This document shows positions 22,628 through 33,398 of a DNA stretch of 64,000 nucleotides, piece by piece. The notes below the pieces were generated by a model. The model did no database searches. It saw only the letters and a list, made by a program, of their open reading frames with translations, and was not told the origin of the DNA. The stretch is taken from the NCBI GenBank assembly GCA_031216915.1, contig CM062290.1:381158718-381222717 (forward strand). The letters are read 5' to 3'. This stretch comes from Pictodentalium vernedei (taxonomy: Eukaryota; Mollusca; Scaphopoda; Dentaliida; Dentaliidae). The position numbers were made by a program, and so were the translations under genes. The stretch's first letter is position 1. Every line of letters begins with the position of its first letter.

Positions 22628-23012
22628 GGTGGCGTCGCGTTAACCGGTTCTCATCAGATCACCAAAGTTAAGCAACGTCGAGCACAGTTAGTAGTTGGAT
22701 GGGTGACCATTTCAGCGACTGATTCGCACTCCTGCGTTGTGTCCTTGGGCAAGGCACTTCACCCCGATTGCCAACATGGGGGCATGATGACGCTGTGTAC
22801 TAAGGCGTACTGCACGTCGATGGTGAAGATGTCTTCAATTAATCTAACCCTGCATGTGCCATGGTGCAGAGTTCAGAATTACGATGTTGAAGAGCTGACA
22901 TCTGCTCGTCGTTGCTCGGTGGTTCTCTCCGGGTACTCTGGCATCCCTCCACCCATAAAACTGTTACCGACATGATATGACCCTGGCTGTTAATGTGTCG
23001 TTAAATCCTAAT
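22625..23012 (+). mobile_element. 5S rRNA-headed SINE
   Basis: Head 22641-22712 resembles the 5S rRNA internal promoter region: tctcatcagatcaccaaagt, taagcaacgtcgagcac, ttagtagttggatgggtgac correspond to the A box, intermediate element and C box segments. The body from about 22713 (gttgtgtccttgggcaaggc ... tactaaggcgtactgca) is the same as in the tRNA-headed SINE at 33399. Tail aatcctaataataatat. A 5S-derived head defines the SINE3 type. Transcription would be by polymerase III using the type 1 internal promoter. It lacks the first third of 5S and is not an rRNA gene. Confidence 0.8.
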
Positions 23013-23189
23013 AATAATATAAAAGATTGATCCATGGACTTTTCAGTGTGCAGTCCAATGCCATATTAACTAAGCAACCAGGCTTCCTTGAAACTCGGTT
23101 AAAAATGTTTCTGTTTCCCAGGTTGAGACTGCTAATTCTTATACAATATTACTTTGACAAAATTCAAATTTAATGATGGGTTGAAATAA

Positions 23190-24134
23190 CTTCAGTAAGA
23201 AACATCATTTATTGATATAGGCATGTCCATGAATGGAAACAAACTCTTCCCCCCACCACCCATGCTGTATTCATGATTTAGATGATTGAACAGGCCAGTG
23301 GCTCCAACCCTCAGTGGCTCCTGTAAAATCAATTTAAGAGAGCCATAAATTACTGTCCTTAAGAGCTGTAATGGTTCTCCTTGAACCTTCAATTCCCTTA
23401 TTAATAGCCCAAATATGTACCAAGGGACTTGGCTTGAACAAACTTGAATCTCCCTCCTCCCCCCCCCCCCCCACCCCACCAAGGATGCTGCATACCAAAT
23501 ATCAAAAGATTCTGACTGGTGGATCTGAATAAGAGAAATTTTTAAAGAATATTCCTCATATTGCACTAATTTGAACATTTGGCCTCCCATAGAGAGGCCA
23601 AATATGGAGCCAGGGAATTGATTTCAACAAATATATGAATCAATCTTCCAAAGATTTTATGTGTGAAATATGAAAACTTTTGGAGCAATGGTTTGGGAGA
23701 AGAAGATTCTTTAATGTTTTTCCCATTACCCACAGTGTTAACCTCTCGGTTTGGAAAATAGAAATTTTGGGTGGGGCCAAAATTCATGCCCCTCCGATAA
23801 GGTCCGCCAATATAGCCCCTCAAACTTCTCTTAAACAAATCTGAGTCTACATATCAAAAGGAAGCTGCACACCAAATATGAAGTCTCTGCTACTGCTGAT
23901 TCATGAGAAGATTTTGTAAGATTTAGGCACACCTTTTGGGAGTGGCCCTACCCTGGGTCAGGGCAACTTGATTTGAACAAAATTAAAATGCAATGTCATA
24001 ACAAACAATCATCTCAAATTCCACTTAAATCGGTTCAGCAGTTTTGGAGGAGAAGCCGCAAACATTATGTTCACAGAAGATGGACAGACGAAGAGTGATC
24101 ACTTAAACTCACCGACTTTCAGTCAGGTGAGCTA
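23190..24134 (+). mobile_element. Microsatellite/hairpin-ended element, 3' portion
   Basis: Ends agatggacagacgaagagtg then actcaccgac...gtcaggtgagctaaaaag, a stem-loop followed by CTAA. Internal blocks such as tgattcatgagaagat and cagcttcatttgaac-like sequence recur in 40155-40562 and 31700-32100. The 5' end was not located. ORFs at 23590-23192 and 23838-23566 are fortuitous. C-run at about 23458-23472. Confidence 0.5.
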
Positions 24135-24142
24135 AAAAGTGG

Positions 24143-24281
24143 TTAACCCTTTACCCAATGGAGCAGATATCAAAATTTATTATTTTAATTTTTGTTTTTT
24201 CAAATTTAAAAAACAAAATTCAACAAAAACCACAGCATGTGACCCCTCTCACTGGAAAGAGCTAGATGTGCTTGTTCCAAT

Positions 24282-24312
<31 letters not shown>

Positions 24313-24415
24313 CATGATATGGTTTTGTTGAAATGTTTTGAAAAAAAAAAAATTTTGACTGCTTAAATTGTAAATTATTGTGCAGTTGCAGCCAATTTGT
24401 TAGGTAAAGGGTTAA
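24143..24415. mobile_element. TTAA-flanked foldback MITE with poly-G loop
   Basis: TTAA at 24143-24146 followed by CCCTTTACCC; right end GGTAAAGGG followed by TTAA at 24412-24415. Imperfect inner arms pair around a G-run of 27 bases (about 24283-24309). It sits immediately upstream (plus-strand order) of the ARM exon. Confidence 0.7.
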
Positions 24416-24434
24416 CAAATATGTGTAAACACAC

Positions 24435-24749
24435 CTCTTGCAATCTCATGACATGGACCAGCCCAGAGATCTTCTGTTTGATGTATCCATAGCCAAACGC
24501 AATCTTTTCACAAGAAATTCTATAGCACTTGTATCAGCCTGTAACAGCTCACTTTCCTTCTCATCAACAATTTCAGCCAAAGTTGCAATTGCACTCAAGA
24601 TGATCAATTCATGTTCTGATTTTCAAGTAAGGGCATAAGTGCTTCTGTGAAGTTTTCCTCTCGTAACCGTCGTACATTCTCATCAATGTCTCTCATGCCT
24701 ATATTGTGAGCAATCCGACTGTTAATTTTAAAACGGTATAAGTAATTTT
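24435..24749 (-). CDS. Armadillo-like-repeat protein, exon with two frame disruptions
   Basis: 315-bp minus-strand exon between a strong acceptor (a long T-run then cag|AAAATTAC) and a donor (GCAAGAG|gtgtgt). Frame 1 reads SRIAHNIGMRDIDENVRRLR, EENFTEALMPLLEN; the next 55 codons read well only one base out of frame (ELIILSAIATLAEIVDEKES, LVKRLRLAMDTSNRRSLGW); the last codons (CHEIAR) return to frame 1 and join in phase to the 19337-19218 exon. The two shifts cancel. Helical Leu/Ala spacing fits ARM/HEAT repeats. It is either a sequencing or assembly error pair in a live gene, or a decaying copy. Confidence 0.6.
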
Positions 24750-24989
24750 CTGAAAAAAAAAACAAAAAAATATCAGCAGAGATGATGGATGCTCCCCAAA
24801 TATGAGCCCGAAGGTAAGGCATAATAGTGCTAGATTGTAATACAATGGAGAGAAACTAATGTAAGTGTAGCTGTGAAAATAGATTGCATATTGGCCTGTA
24901 AATACTTATTTGTTTTGATGCACATCTAGTGTTGAAATGACTCTGGGATTCTGGAGTCGATTAGTTGACACCCAATAGTCAAGTCAAAG
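24750..24989. other. Intronic sequence upstream of the ARM exon
   Basis: Polypyrimidine tract on the minus strand at 24752-24772, then no recognised feature. Confidence 0.3.
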
Positions 24990-25229
24990 TAGAGTACGTG
25001 GAGAGTGGATTGTAACTAAATCACCCGTGGAGTGGAGTTGTCACCCAGGCTATAACTTTCAAATTGTGTACATATCAACAAAAAACACAAGCAATGTTTC
25101 AGCCAATGGATCTCCGGGTTTAACCCGGAGGTCCATTGGCTGAAACTTTGCTTGTGCTGGTTATGCTTTGGAACAAATTTGTGCACTCTGTGGGTGATTT
25201 AGTGATAATACACTCTCCACGTACTGTAA
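24990..25229. mobile_element. MITE of the TGTACAGTA family, inverted copy
   Basis: Left end agtacgtggagagtgga and right end cactctccacgtactgta are complementary. The centre is a palindrome ctccgggtttaacccggag flanked by ccaatgg/ccattgg. Its left arm matches the complement of the right arm of the 30492-30762 copy, so the two copies lie in opposite orientation. Confidence 0.75.
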
Positions 25230-25690
25230 ACTAGTTAGCATCCCGCTTTCTGCCGCCAAGATTTACACATCAATACCTCTGCAGCTGAATATTTTCTCCA
25301 CTTGCACACTTTACTGATGCCGGTTCATGGCTGACATACAAAGGTATGGTGCGGTATATTTGAATTATATTTTGGTGGTATGTTGTCCCACAGATCGGAA
25401 GGTTTGGTCCTTGATTTACTGCAAGCCATTACAAAAGTATGAAAGTAATAAAAGCTGGTGTAATCAACTTGTTGTTGCATCGATCACATGTAATAAATTA
25501 AATCTCTCTATACTCTCTATAAAAGAAATTTTATTGTATGGAGACATGTTCAAATAACTGGGCCGTCAAGGCTCGAAAAAAGTGGTTAGACAAGGACAAT
25601 GACTGACAACAAACTTGCTTTGATTGACATACTTTGAATTGACATTTTGAACATAATTCTGCTCAACTTTTTAAAATCCAAGGTTAAAAA
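25230..25690. other. No recognised feature
   Basis: AT-rich; a 76-codon plus frame (25327-25557) has no domain or homology I recognise. Confidence 0.3.
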
Positions 25691-25697
25691 GCACCAG

Positions 25698-25862
25698 TAT
25701 AAACTTAAATTTCACTGCAAATTCATTGAAATGGCCACACATCAGTTCGTAAAGAAACTTAAATTTCACTGCAAATTCATTGAAATGGCCACACATCAGT
25801 TCGTAAAGAAACTTAAATTTCACTGCAAATTCATTGAAATGGCCACACATCAGTTCATAAAG
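25698..25862 (+). repeat. Three tandem 54-bp units
   Basis: aaacttaaatttcactgcaa...ttcgtaaag occurs three times with almost no change. Because 54 is a multiple of three, both strands show periodic ORFs (18-residue repeats in 25647-25940 plus and 26078-25671 minus). This is a minisatellite, not protein evidence. Confidence 0.85.
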
Positions 25863-26355
25863 AAAAAAAAAAGGAAAAATAATTCCAATAAACTCAAAAA
25901 CAGTGAAAAAGTGGACATGACTAATCATGGGTTCCCCTGACAGAAACACATTATTAAAAATATAACAATCAATAAAAGGGAGAACTTGTAACTTTTCAAT
26001 ATACAGTTGTGCTCTATTTTTGAAGCATTCAATCTTCAGCAATGTACGAGGGATCTTGTCAAGCAAAACGGCAGGCATTTAAATTCTTCCCAAGTAATGC
26101 CGGTAAATGCTGTGCCTAAATAAGATAATTGCGCCCAAATTATGTGGAGTTTGAAACTTTTTCCAAAGTTTTGCAGTGTTTCGGCAAAATATAATTTGCC
26201 CAGGTTTCCCTGGTTCTTGCAATATAGCTTAGAGCTTACCTTCGAATCAAACAATGCAACACATAAATAATATTTTTTAAAAACCCACAGAGTTTGCCAT
26301 AGAAAAGCAACTGGCATTGACAGTGTCGTATATGACACTGTTGACAGCGATTGCT

Positions 26356-26720
26356 TTTCTGTGGTGAATTCCATATGATCATGCACTTAAAGCTTGAAAT
26401 CTATTATATTCATGGTTGTGGCATTTCTCAGTAAACACCATGTATAATTTACATTCAAATAGATCTTTGGCTCTACACTGGGAAACTAAGAATCCTTATC
26501 GAGTTAGTCGAGTAAACTTATGTTGAAAGGTAGTGGGAGGGAACCAGTGATAATGGTGAAGACCAATAACAAGGGGTTGTAAACTAGCATTTTAAGACAA
26601 GGGACCTAAAACCTAAAACAGATGCCAAGAAGAAGAAAATACTGGTGCATTTTTTCCAACCATGCAGGCCACATCCCTATTTGCCGTTGTGCCCAAATTA
26701 GACTGATCAAAAGGTCCGCA
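26356..26720 (+). repeat. Dispersed repeat R1, second copy
   Basis: Aligns with 1-345 over its whole length (aaccagtgataatggtgaag; ccatgcaggccacatcc; gtgcccaaattagactgatc). Confidence 0.75.
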
Positions 26721-26792
26721 AAACAGTAAATTAGCGTTGTTATGGGATCACAACGACAAAGGACACATTTCATGCACTAATTAAAATTAGTA

Positions 26793-27094
26793 CAGTGGAG
26801 CCCACTTAATTGGATATCTCTTTAATTGTATATCCCTGTTAATTGAATATAATTTCCCAACACAAAACCATTTTCCATACCTCCAGTACAAATTTGACCT
26901 GTTAACTGAATATAGGTTATAAACTCCTGTTAATTGAATAACAAATTTAGTTCTGTCAATCAAGATATAATAGAATAAATGCTAAGTTTATCTCTAGAAT
27001 TCAGGAAAGTGAACAATCCCTGTTAACTGAATATTCCTGTTAATTGAATAATTTTCATTGGCAAAGTGACTATTCAATTAACAGGGTTTCACTG
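26793..27094. mobile_element. Tigger/pogo-like MITE
   Basis: Left end CAGTGGAGCCCACTTAATTG and right end (complement) CAGTGAAACCCTGTTAATTG, each flanked by TA (26791-26792 and 27095-27096). CAGTG..ACCC termini with TA duplication are typical of the pogo/Tigger branch of Tc1/mariner. Inner sequence repeats gttaattgaata several times. 302 bp, no ORF; mobilisation by a pogo-type transposase is inferred. Confidence 0.75.
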
Positions 27095-27258
27095 TAACCT
27101 GTTACCCATCCCATGCCATGTGCTTACAGACATTTGTTGTCTTCACAATGTCACTGTCAGCCAAGGTGAAAAACTCTATCTTGCTATTGGTTCTCCAGTG
27201 TGCAAAATTTGATCAGAACATTTGTTTTGTTCGCGTGGTGGTTTCACAAATTTAAATC

Positions 27259-27790
27259 TAGAGCTGTAGGTTAACCGAAACCAAACCAAGGTTTTTAGGT
27301 TTTTTTTAAAAACCGAAACCGTCGACATCCCGTAATCTAAAGTTTTTCGTTTTTTATTAAATACTCTCTTGCTGCAGAAATTCACTGAATGTAGCCATCC
27401 CAGAGTAATGGCAGTGTCTGGGTACTCTCACTACTCTGGGAAGGCTACATTCTGTGAATTTCCGACATTTCTGTTTAGTTGTGTTTGCAGCGTTCCTCAA
27501 GTTGCGTGTAGGTGTCAGACCTCGAAAAATGGCCAAGCACAATAAAAGTTCTGTATATTTAGGTAATTATTATATTGGCCTTCCTGATTCTTCATGTATT
27601 ATAGCTTATTTCGGGCATTCATTGAGTTTCACTCAATTTCACTGCTATTCAGTTATGACTCCGGACATAAGAATGAGTTTTATTGAATTTTATTTGGCCT
27701 CATGAACAAACCGAAAAACGAACCGAACCGAGGTTTTACTCCACCTAATAAACCAAAACCGAACAAGAAATTTAAAAACCTACAGCTCTA
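27259..27790. mobile_element. Non-autonomous hAT element with perfect 8-bp target duplication
   Basis: TSD TTTAAATC at 27251-27258 and 27791-27798. Termini tagagctgtaggtt and aacctacagctcta are complementary (14 bp), and the subterminal accgaaacc repeats resemble hAT transposase-binding clusters. An inner inverted repeat (attcactgaatgtagcc / ggctacattctgtgaat) folds the middle. 532 bp, no transposase; the 83-codon ORF at 27454-27705 has no known domain. The intact TSD suggests recent insertion. Confidence 0.9.
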
Positions 27791-27799
27791 TTTAAATCT

Positions 27800-28123
27800 A
27801 CGCAAACTGATGATTGGTTAGCCAACAGCTGCATCTTGAATGGTAAAATCTGAGTCACTTGACTGGTAGAGTGCTACATTTTTTCTCAGCCTCAAGATTT
27901 GTTCACACATTTTTATCTTGTTACAATTCATGGGAGAGTTGAAGTAATTTTACTTACAAGATAATATGAAAGACATCCACAAAATATGACGCCTTTAACT
28001 TTAGGTACCTGCAGTTCAGAATCAAATCCAAATATGGGCTAAGAACTCTACCCTATAAGCAGCCTTTCTTGTGGCTTGATAGATTTTTAGCCTTTTGCTG
28101 TGAGAGTTTATATATAGACTATA
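27800..28123. other. No recognised feature
   Basis: AT-rich DNA between two transposons. Confidence 0.3.
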
Positions 28124-29716
28124 TATATACTACACAAAGTTTACTAAGCACCAAGTACATCCAACTACCTGTTTTACATTTTATTCGAAATATTGTTATG
28201 AAAAGTGTACATATTTTTTATTTAATTATATCTTTAATGATTTAAGCACAGCAATTAAGATTTTGTTTGTGTTTGATTTTATTTTTTAGCTTTTGAAAAT
28301 GATTACCATGGAAAATGGATATTATTGGTAAAAGAGGAAATTTTTCAAATTTGCCAAAAAGTTGACTTAGCGAATTGATATGGGTTCAATATCGAGTATG
28401 AGACCCATTATTGTTAATTACAGCTTGAAAAGTCCTTCTCATGCTCCCAATCAGGTTACAGATGGTCCTTTGTGGGATGTTGTTCCATTCTTGGACCAGC
28501 ATAGCACCAAGCTCCTGGACACTTCTTGGATGGACTGGACGGACTGAAATTGCAAGCTGCAACTCATTCCAGACATGTTCAATTGGATTGAGGTCAGGCG
28601 ATCTTACTGGCCAGTCCATATGCTCAATCCCCTCCCTCTGTCGGAACTCCCAGACAGCATGGGCAACATGAGGATGGGCATTATTGTCCATCAGAATGAA
28701 TCTATCACTCACTGCACCTGCATACAATCTGACGTGAACATCCAGGATCTCATCAATATACCGCTGTGCAGTCAATGTACCATGGTCAAGGACACAGAGC
28801 TCTGAACGTCCATCCCTGCTAATGCCACCCAAGACCATTATTGACCCTCCACCACAGCGGTCATGCTCAGCAATGCTGGTTGCATAGAATCGGTCTGCTG
28901 GTCTTCTCCATACCCTAGAACACCTATCTGTGTTGTCTAGGCAGTCCTTGACTCATCTGTAAAAAGGACAGGTTGCCAACCTTCTCTGGTCCATCCAACG
29001 TGCTCCATAGCCCATTCAAATCGTGCCTGGCAGTGGTTCTGGGACAGCTGAATGCAAATACATGGTCATCTCGATCAGGGACCACCTTCATGCAACCTTG
29101 CCGGGATAGTTTGCACCAAAACATTTACCCAGGATGCATTCTGAAGGTCACTGTGAAGCTAGGTTGATGTGTCAAGGACGTTCCTACGGGCCTGAATGAT
29201 CAAAAACCCACCTTCAGCTGCAGATGTTGCCCTGTCTCTGCCACCACCATGTCGTCTGACTGATGTGCCATACTGCTGAAATCTTGCCCAGGCTCTGGTG
29301 ATCACCATACTAGTATGGTGCACACCAAGGGCTTCACCAACCTGACGATGGGTAGCTCCTTCATCCACCATCCCTACAGCCCACCACATTTCTGCTTCAG
29401 ACAAATGTCTTCTTACATTTGCATTCGCCATATTCAATCATTAAATCACAAGTGTTTGTGTTGAAATGAAGACTGAATACCCTACACATGTCATGTACAA
29501 GTTGACAGTGCACGAAAACATCATGAAAATCAAGGGGTACATGCTTTCCATGACGGTCATGAAAAGTCTGCCTGTCAAGAGTGTTAATGTAAACACTGGG
29601 GAACATCTCAATACATTCCTCAATCATATCCACCAAAAATATCTCAAATGTGTCACAAGAAAATTTCACAATGATGTGTTGAATATGTGGTGCTTAGCAA
29701 ACTTTGAATAGTATAT
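28124..29716 (-). mobile_element. Tc1/mariner-type DNA transposon, decayed
   Basis: Terminal inverted repeats: left tatactacacaaagtttact (from about 28126) plus aagcacca; right complement tatactattcaaagtttgct plus aagcacca (29688-29716), flanked by TA-rich DNA. A transposase pseudogene lies between them on the minus strand. About 1.59 kb, the usual size for this class. Confidence 0.85.
28386..29437 (-). pseudogene. Tc1-like transposase, broken
   Basis: N-terminal helix-turn-helix region at 29437-29159 (RRHLSEAEMWWAVGMVDEGA, then THRQVGEALGVHH, SVRRHGGGRDRATSAAE). The middle (29124-28850) is frameshifted and the first catalytic Asp region cannot be read cleanly. The C-terminal frame 28838-28386 (150 codons) has VLGGISRDGRSEL, FILMDNNAHPH and RSPDLNPIEHVW. 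The family has DDNA(R)PH for the second catalytic Asp; here it reads DNNAHPH, so the Asp is an Asn, while the Glu 34 residues later is kept. With frameshifts plus the lost Asp, it is inactive. Confidence 0.85.
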
Positions 29717-30491
29717 CTCAGTTCCATACAATATATGTATACTTGTTAATGATAAAAAAGCAGCTTCCCAAGAATTTTTACAAAGCTGAGCATTCGGTTA
29801 GCCATCTCCAACCCACGTGAATGGTCAGTCGGTTAGAGTCACGTTTAAAATTTTGCACCCTGGTTCTCCAAATACACCAATCTAGATGGGTAACACAATT
29901 ATTCAGGGTTTTCTTCAATCTTGGGCACAAACACCATTTACCTCTACACGTTTCAGGGAAATTTGTTATCTGCTATCCCAGTAGGCCTAACTCTATCTCA
30001 ATTTGCAGAATATATAGGAAAATAAAACATTTTACACAGACACGTTTATCTCCCAAAAAATATTTCAGGGAAATAGAGCTTGATTTTCAGGGAAATGGCA
30101 TGGATTTTAGGGAAAAGTTTGTGTGACAGAAAATGCTGTATGCAACAAGTCAAATACCACTAAATCGCCCTCAATGAGAGGACTTTTCTCCGTAGGAGAT
30201 ACTACAAAACTATTAATGTACATATTTTGTATTACCAAATAAAAATATGGTAAAAATATAAATTAAAATTTTGGAGTTATACTACTGCTCATCTCACATC
30301 TCAGCTGGGTCTGTATCCTGTATAATGGCTTATTCAAACTGTATTCTATTCATACAAATTGGAATCACAAAAGTAATCAAGTTTCTTCCAATCCCCCACC
30401 CCCCCCCCCCCCCCCCAAAAAAAAAAATGAAAAAATAGAACCTAAAATTAGGGAAAAAAGACCAGAATTTTTCAGTTTCAATTACAACACA
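29717..30491. other. No recognised gene
   Basis: A 101-codon plus frame at 29821-30126 shows no domain. A C-run followed by an A-run is at about 30398-30427. Confidence 0.3.
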
Positions 30492-30762
30492 TGTACAGTA
30501 TGTGGAGAGTGTATTATCATTAAATCACCTGCAGAGTGGAGATTCCACCCAAGCAATAATTGCAAATTTGTTGCAAAGCATAACCATCACAAGCAAAGTT
30601 CCAGCCAATGGCAATGGACCTCCGGGTTTAACCCGGAGGTCCATTGGCTGAAACATTGATTGTGTTTTTTGTCCATATGTCCTGAATTTGAAAGTGATAC
30701 TTTGGGTGATAACTCCACTCCGTGGGTGATTTGGTTACAATGCACTCTCCACGTACTGTACA
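30492..30762. mobile_element. Full-length TGTACAGTA-ended MITE
   Basis: Ends TGTACAGTA(T/C)GTGGAGAGTG and its complement at 30743-30762; 271 bp; central palindrome caatggacctccggg...cccggaggtccattg. The best copy of a family with further pieces at 24990, 19400, 810 and 48545. No ORF. Confidence 0.85.
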
Positions 30763-31325
30763 TATCAAACTTTCAAAAAAAATTGTTCTCTTGCACTTCT
30801 ACTACAATCAATTCATGACTATAGCAGTGATCTGAAGAAAAATAATTTATTAAAAAAAAATGAGGCAAAATTAACTCCCACAGATGTTCAGAAATTTAAA
30901 TTGTTCAACTTCAAAACTTTTTTTGCAGTTCTGCTATTACATCATGGCTGCTGAAGAGTAAACATGACAGAATACCTGGTGGGCCATGAACTGCTGAGTT
31001 GGTGCTGAGTCCTTAAATTTCTAGATGACTGAAGGTATAAGTTAAGGATAGATGTCCACCCACATAGTGGCAAAGTACGAAGTCACTCTGTTTGTACTAT
31101 AAGCACATGAGATATCAGAGCTGGGTAGCATTGAAATTTCAGTATTTGACTTTGTATAGGTATTTTGAAGCTCAGTATCAGTATTCAGTACTGACATAAT
31201 GCCAATATCGATACCTAATACCAATTAGTATTACAGCATACCTGGAATTAACCTGTGAACGATTGTTTACGTTACATGTGTGTAATATCAATTGCAAAAT
31301 ACGCAAACACAAACTGGAGGGTTAA
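30763..31325. other. Fragments of other foldback/hAT-like repeats
   Basis: 30973-30996 is one arm of the hairpin at 20058. 31119-31225 starts cagagctgggtagc, a hAT-like terminus, but its partner end was not found. No gene. Confidence 0.35.
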
Positions 31326-32110
31326 GTGAGCCTAAAACGCTCACCTGGCTCAAGTTGTCAAAAGAGATGAGTGTGTCAGTAAGTGATCAGCAGAAAGAGC
31401 ATTTTTTTGATTTGCTATGACACAACCAAAGACAACTTTTTTGGACATTCATTTCTGCTGGTCCCAGGAAAGTTTCCTAGCAAGCTCTGTTCTGTGAAGT
31501 ATTAAAAAAAAATAACCAAACGGATTTTTTGTTTTGTTTTCAACTACTGTGGTTCTCTCTAACCACCCCCCATGCCCCCCCCCCCCCCACCTCTCCTCCA
31601 AAAAAAAATCTGGCAAAAATGAAATACTTATGACCCAGTTATAAACTACATGACGAATTTGGTTCACATCTGCCCATTGGATCTAAAAATAGAAATTTTG
31701 AATGTAGCCCAAATTTGGGACCCAAATTGTGACTTACTGAGTTTCTTTGAAAAAACTTGAATTTGCATCACTAAACTAAGGTCCAAACAAGAAATCTAAG
31801 CATTATTGCAAGTGGCTTATAAAAAGAGGATTTAAAAGCATTTTAGGCTTATGGAGCATTAACCCCACCCCAAGGGATATAGTAATTTGGGGGGGGGGGG
31901 GGGAATCAGAAGAGAAAATTCCACCAGCCTGAATATGGCAGCAGCTTCATTTGAACAGAGGAGAAAAGGTTTACCCCAAAGATGGTCTGTGCCATAAATG
32001 AATGAATTTGGCCCAGTGGTTTTAAAGAATAAGAAAGATTTCAAACTACAGAAACAGATTTTGACTGCCACCAGTAAATTCAAGTCTGCGTGAAAATTGT
32101 TAAAGCATCA
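31326..32110 (+). mobile_element. Element of the CGCTCACCTG family, left part
   Basis: Begins near aagtgagcctaaaacgctca then cctggctcaag, a 5' end type paired elsewhere with GGTGAGCTAA 3' ends. The interior matches 40380-40480 and 23600-24000 (gcagcttcatttgaac; gaatttggcccagtgg). G-run at about 31890-31902, C-run at about 31576-31589. Confidence 0.45.
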
Positions 32111-32189
32111 AAAATAAACAAAACAGAAAGAGAATTTATGATGGCTTATTTTGGGGGTAAAATATTTTTTAAAGAAATCAGAAATAGGT

Positions 32190-32745
32190 TTTTGTTAATA
32201 GTATTACATGAAATTAAATCTGTGGAACCCACATTGAAGTCTTGAGAGGGTTAAATTAAAGACTTTCATACAGGAATCAGAGGAATTTTTTTCCAAGAAA
32301 TCAGAAAAAAATGTATATGTGCACAACATTGAAAAGGTTTGACCAAGACATAAATAAAATCTTTGAAACCCACATTGAAGTCTTGAGAAGCTTAAAGACA
32401 TCCATACAGAAATCAGATAAATGTTTCCAAGAAACCAGAAAAACATATATGTGTATAGCATTGAAAGGGTTCAACATGAAATAAAATCTTTGGAAAACAA
32501 ACTGAAGTCATGAGAGGGTTAAATTAAAGATATTCATACAGGAATCAGGACAGTTTTTCTTCCAAGGAACCACAAAAAACACATGTACACAGCACTGAAA
32601 GGGTTCACCATACAATAAAATCTTTCAAAAACACACTGAAGTCATGAGAGGGTTACAGTAAAGATATTCATACAGGGAATCAGATCAATTTTTTTCCAAG
32701 GAACCAGAAAAAATCATATGTGCACAGCATAGAAATGGTTTGATC
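32190..32745 (+). repeat. Four tandem ~130-bp units
   Basis: Each unit holds aaataaaatcttt, a cacattgaagtcttgag-like block, attcatacaggaatcag and a tgtgcacagcattgaaa-like block. Units start near 32210, 32345, 32475 and 32605, with 10-20% divergence judged by eye. Confidence 0.75.
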
Positions 32746-32959
32746 AGGGAATCACAAAATGTACTTTCTTGAACTGAACAATTTCATTTCCTGATTAAAA
32801 TAACAAGATTAACAAGAGCAACGCTAACGTATGTGCTGATGCCCCCAAAGGTAGCAAAGTCTCACATGCATGCAAATAAATAACTTCTGAATGTTTGAAG
32901 AGAATTGGTTCATCCAAACAACTTTGAATGAACGGAATTAAAAAACACTATGATTCTTG

Positions 32960-33305
32960 TGTCATCCATATTTATATGAATATATTGATATGTAGTAGGT
33001 TAAAATGACATGCAAACCTGCCCTGCAAACACTGGGCAGTACAGAAATAGTGGACTAGACAAAATTGGGATAGTGGACAAAAAAAAAATTGGGCAGCACT
33101 TCCCCAAAAAGACACTGGCCAGTAAGAATAAAGCTGAAATTGGCATCCATATTTGTATGGTTATATCGATATGTAGTAGGTTAAAATGACATGCAACCTC
33201 CCCACCAAGCACTGTGCAGCACAGAAATAGTGGACTGAACAAAATTGGGCAGCACTTCCCCCATAGGCAATGGCCAGTAAGAATAAAGCTGGAATTGGCA
33301 TCCAT
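32960..33305 (+). repeat. Two tandem ~165-180 bp units
   Basis: gatatgtagtaggttaaaat followed by gacatgcaa and acagaaatagtggact occurs at about 32990 and 33170; both units end caatggccagtaagaataaa-like. Non-coding. Confidence 0.7.
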
Positions 33306-33398
33306 ATTTTGAAGTGACATGAACGAAGTTCATTGAACACCATTCAACAGTAGTATATATCTCTTTAGACTTTCATGTCTGCCACTAAAGAGAAAGGA

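Noticed and set aside
22641..22712. 5S rRNA gene
   Set aside because: Only the middle and 3' promoter region of 5S is recognisable; the first third is missing and it continues into the SINE body.
25647..26078. Repeat-containing ORFs on both strands
   Set aside because: A 54-bp minisatellite keeps all frames periodic; no start context or flanking coding signal.
29821..30126. 101-codon plus-strand ORF
   Set aside because: No domain or coding signature seen; flanked by simple repeats.
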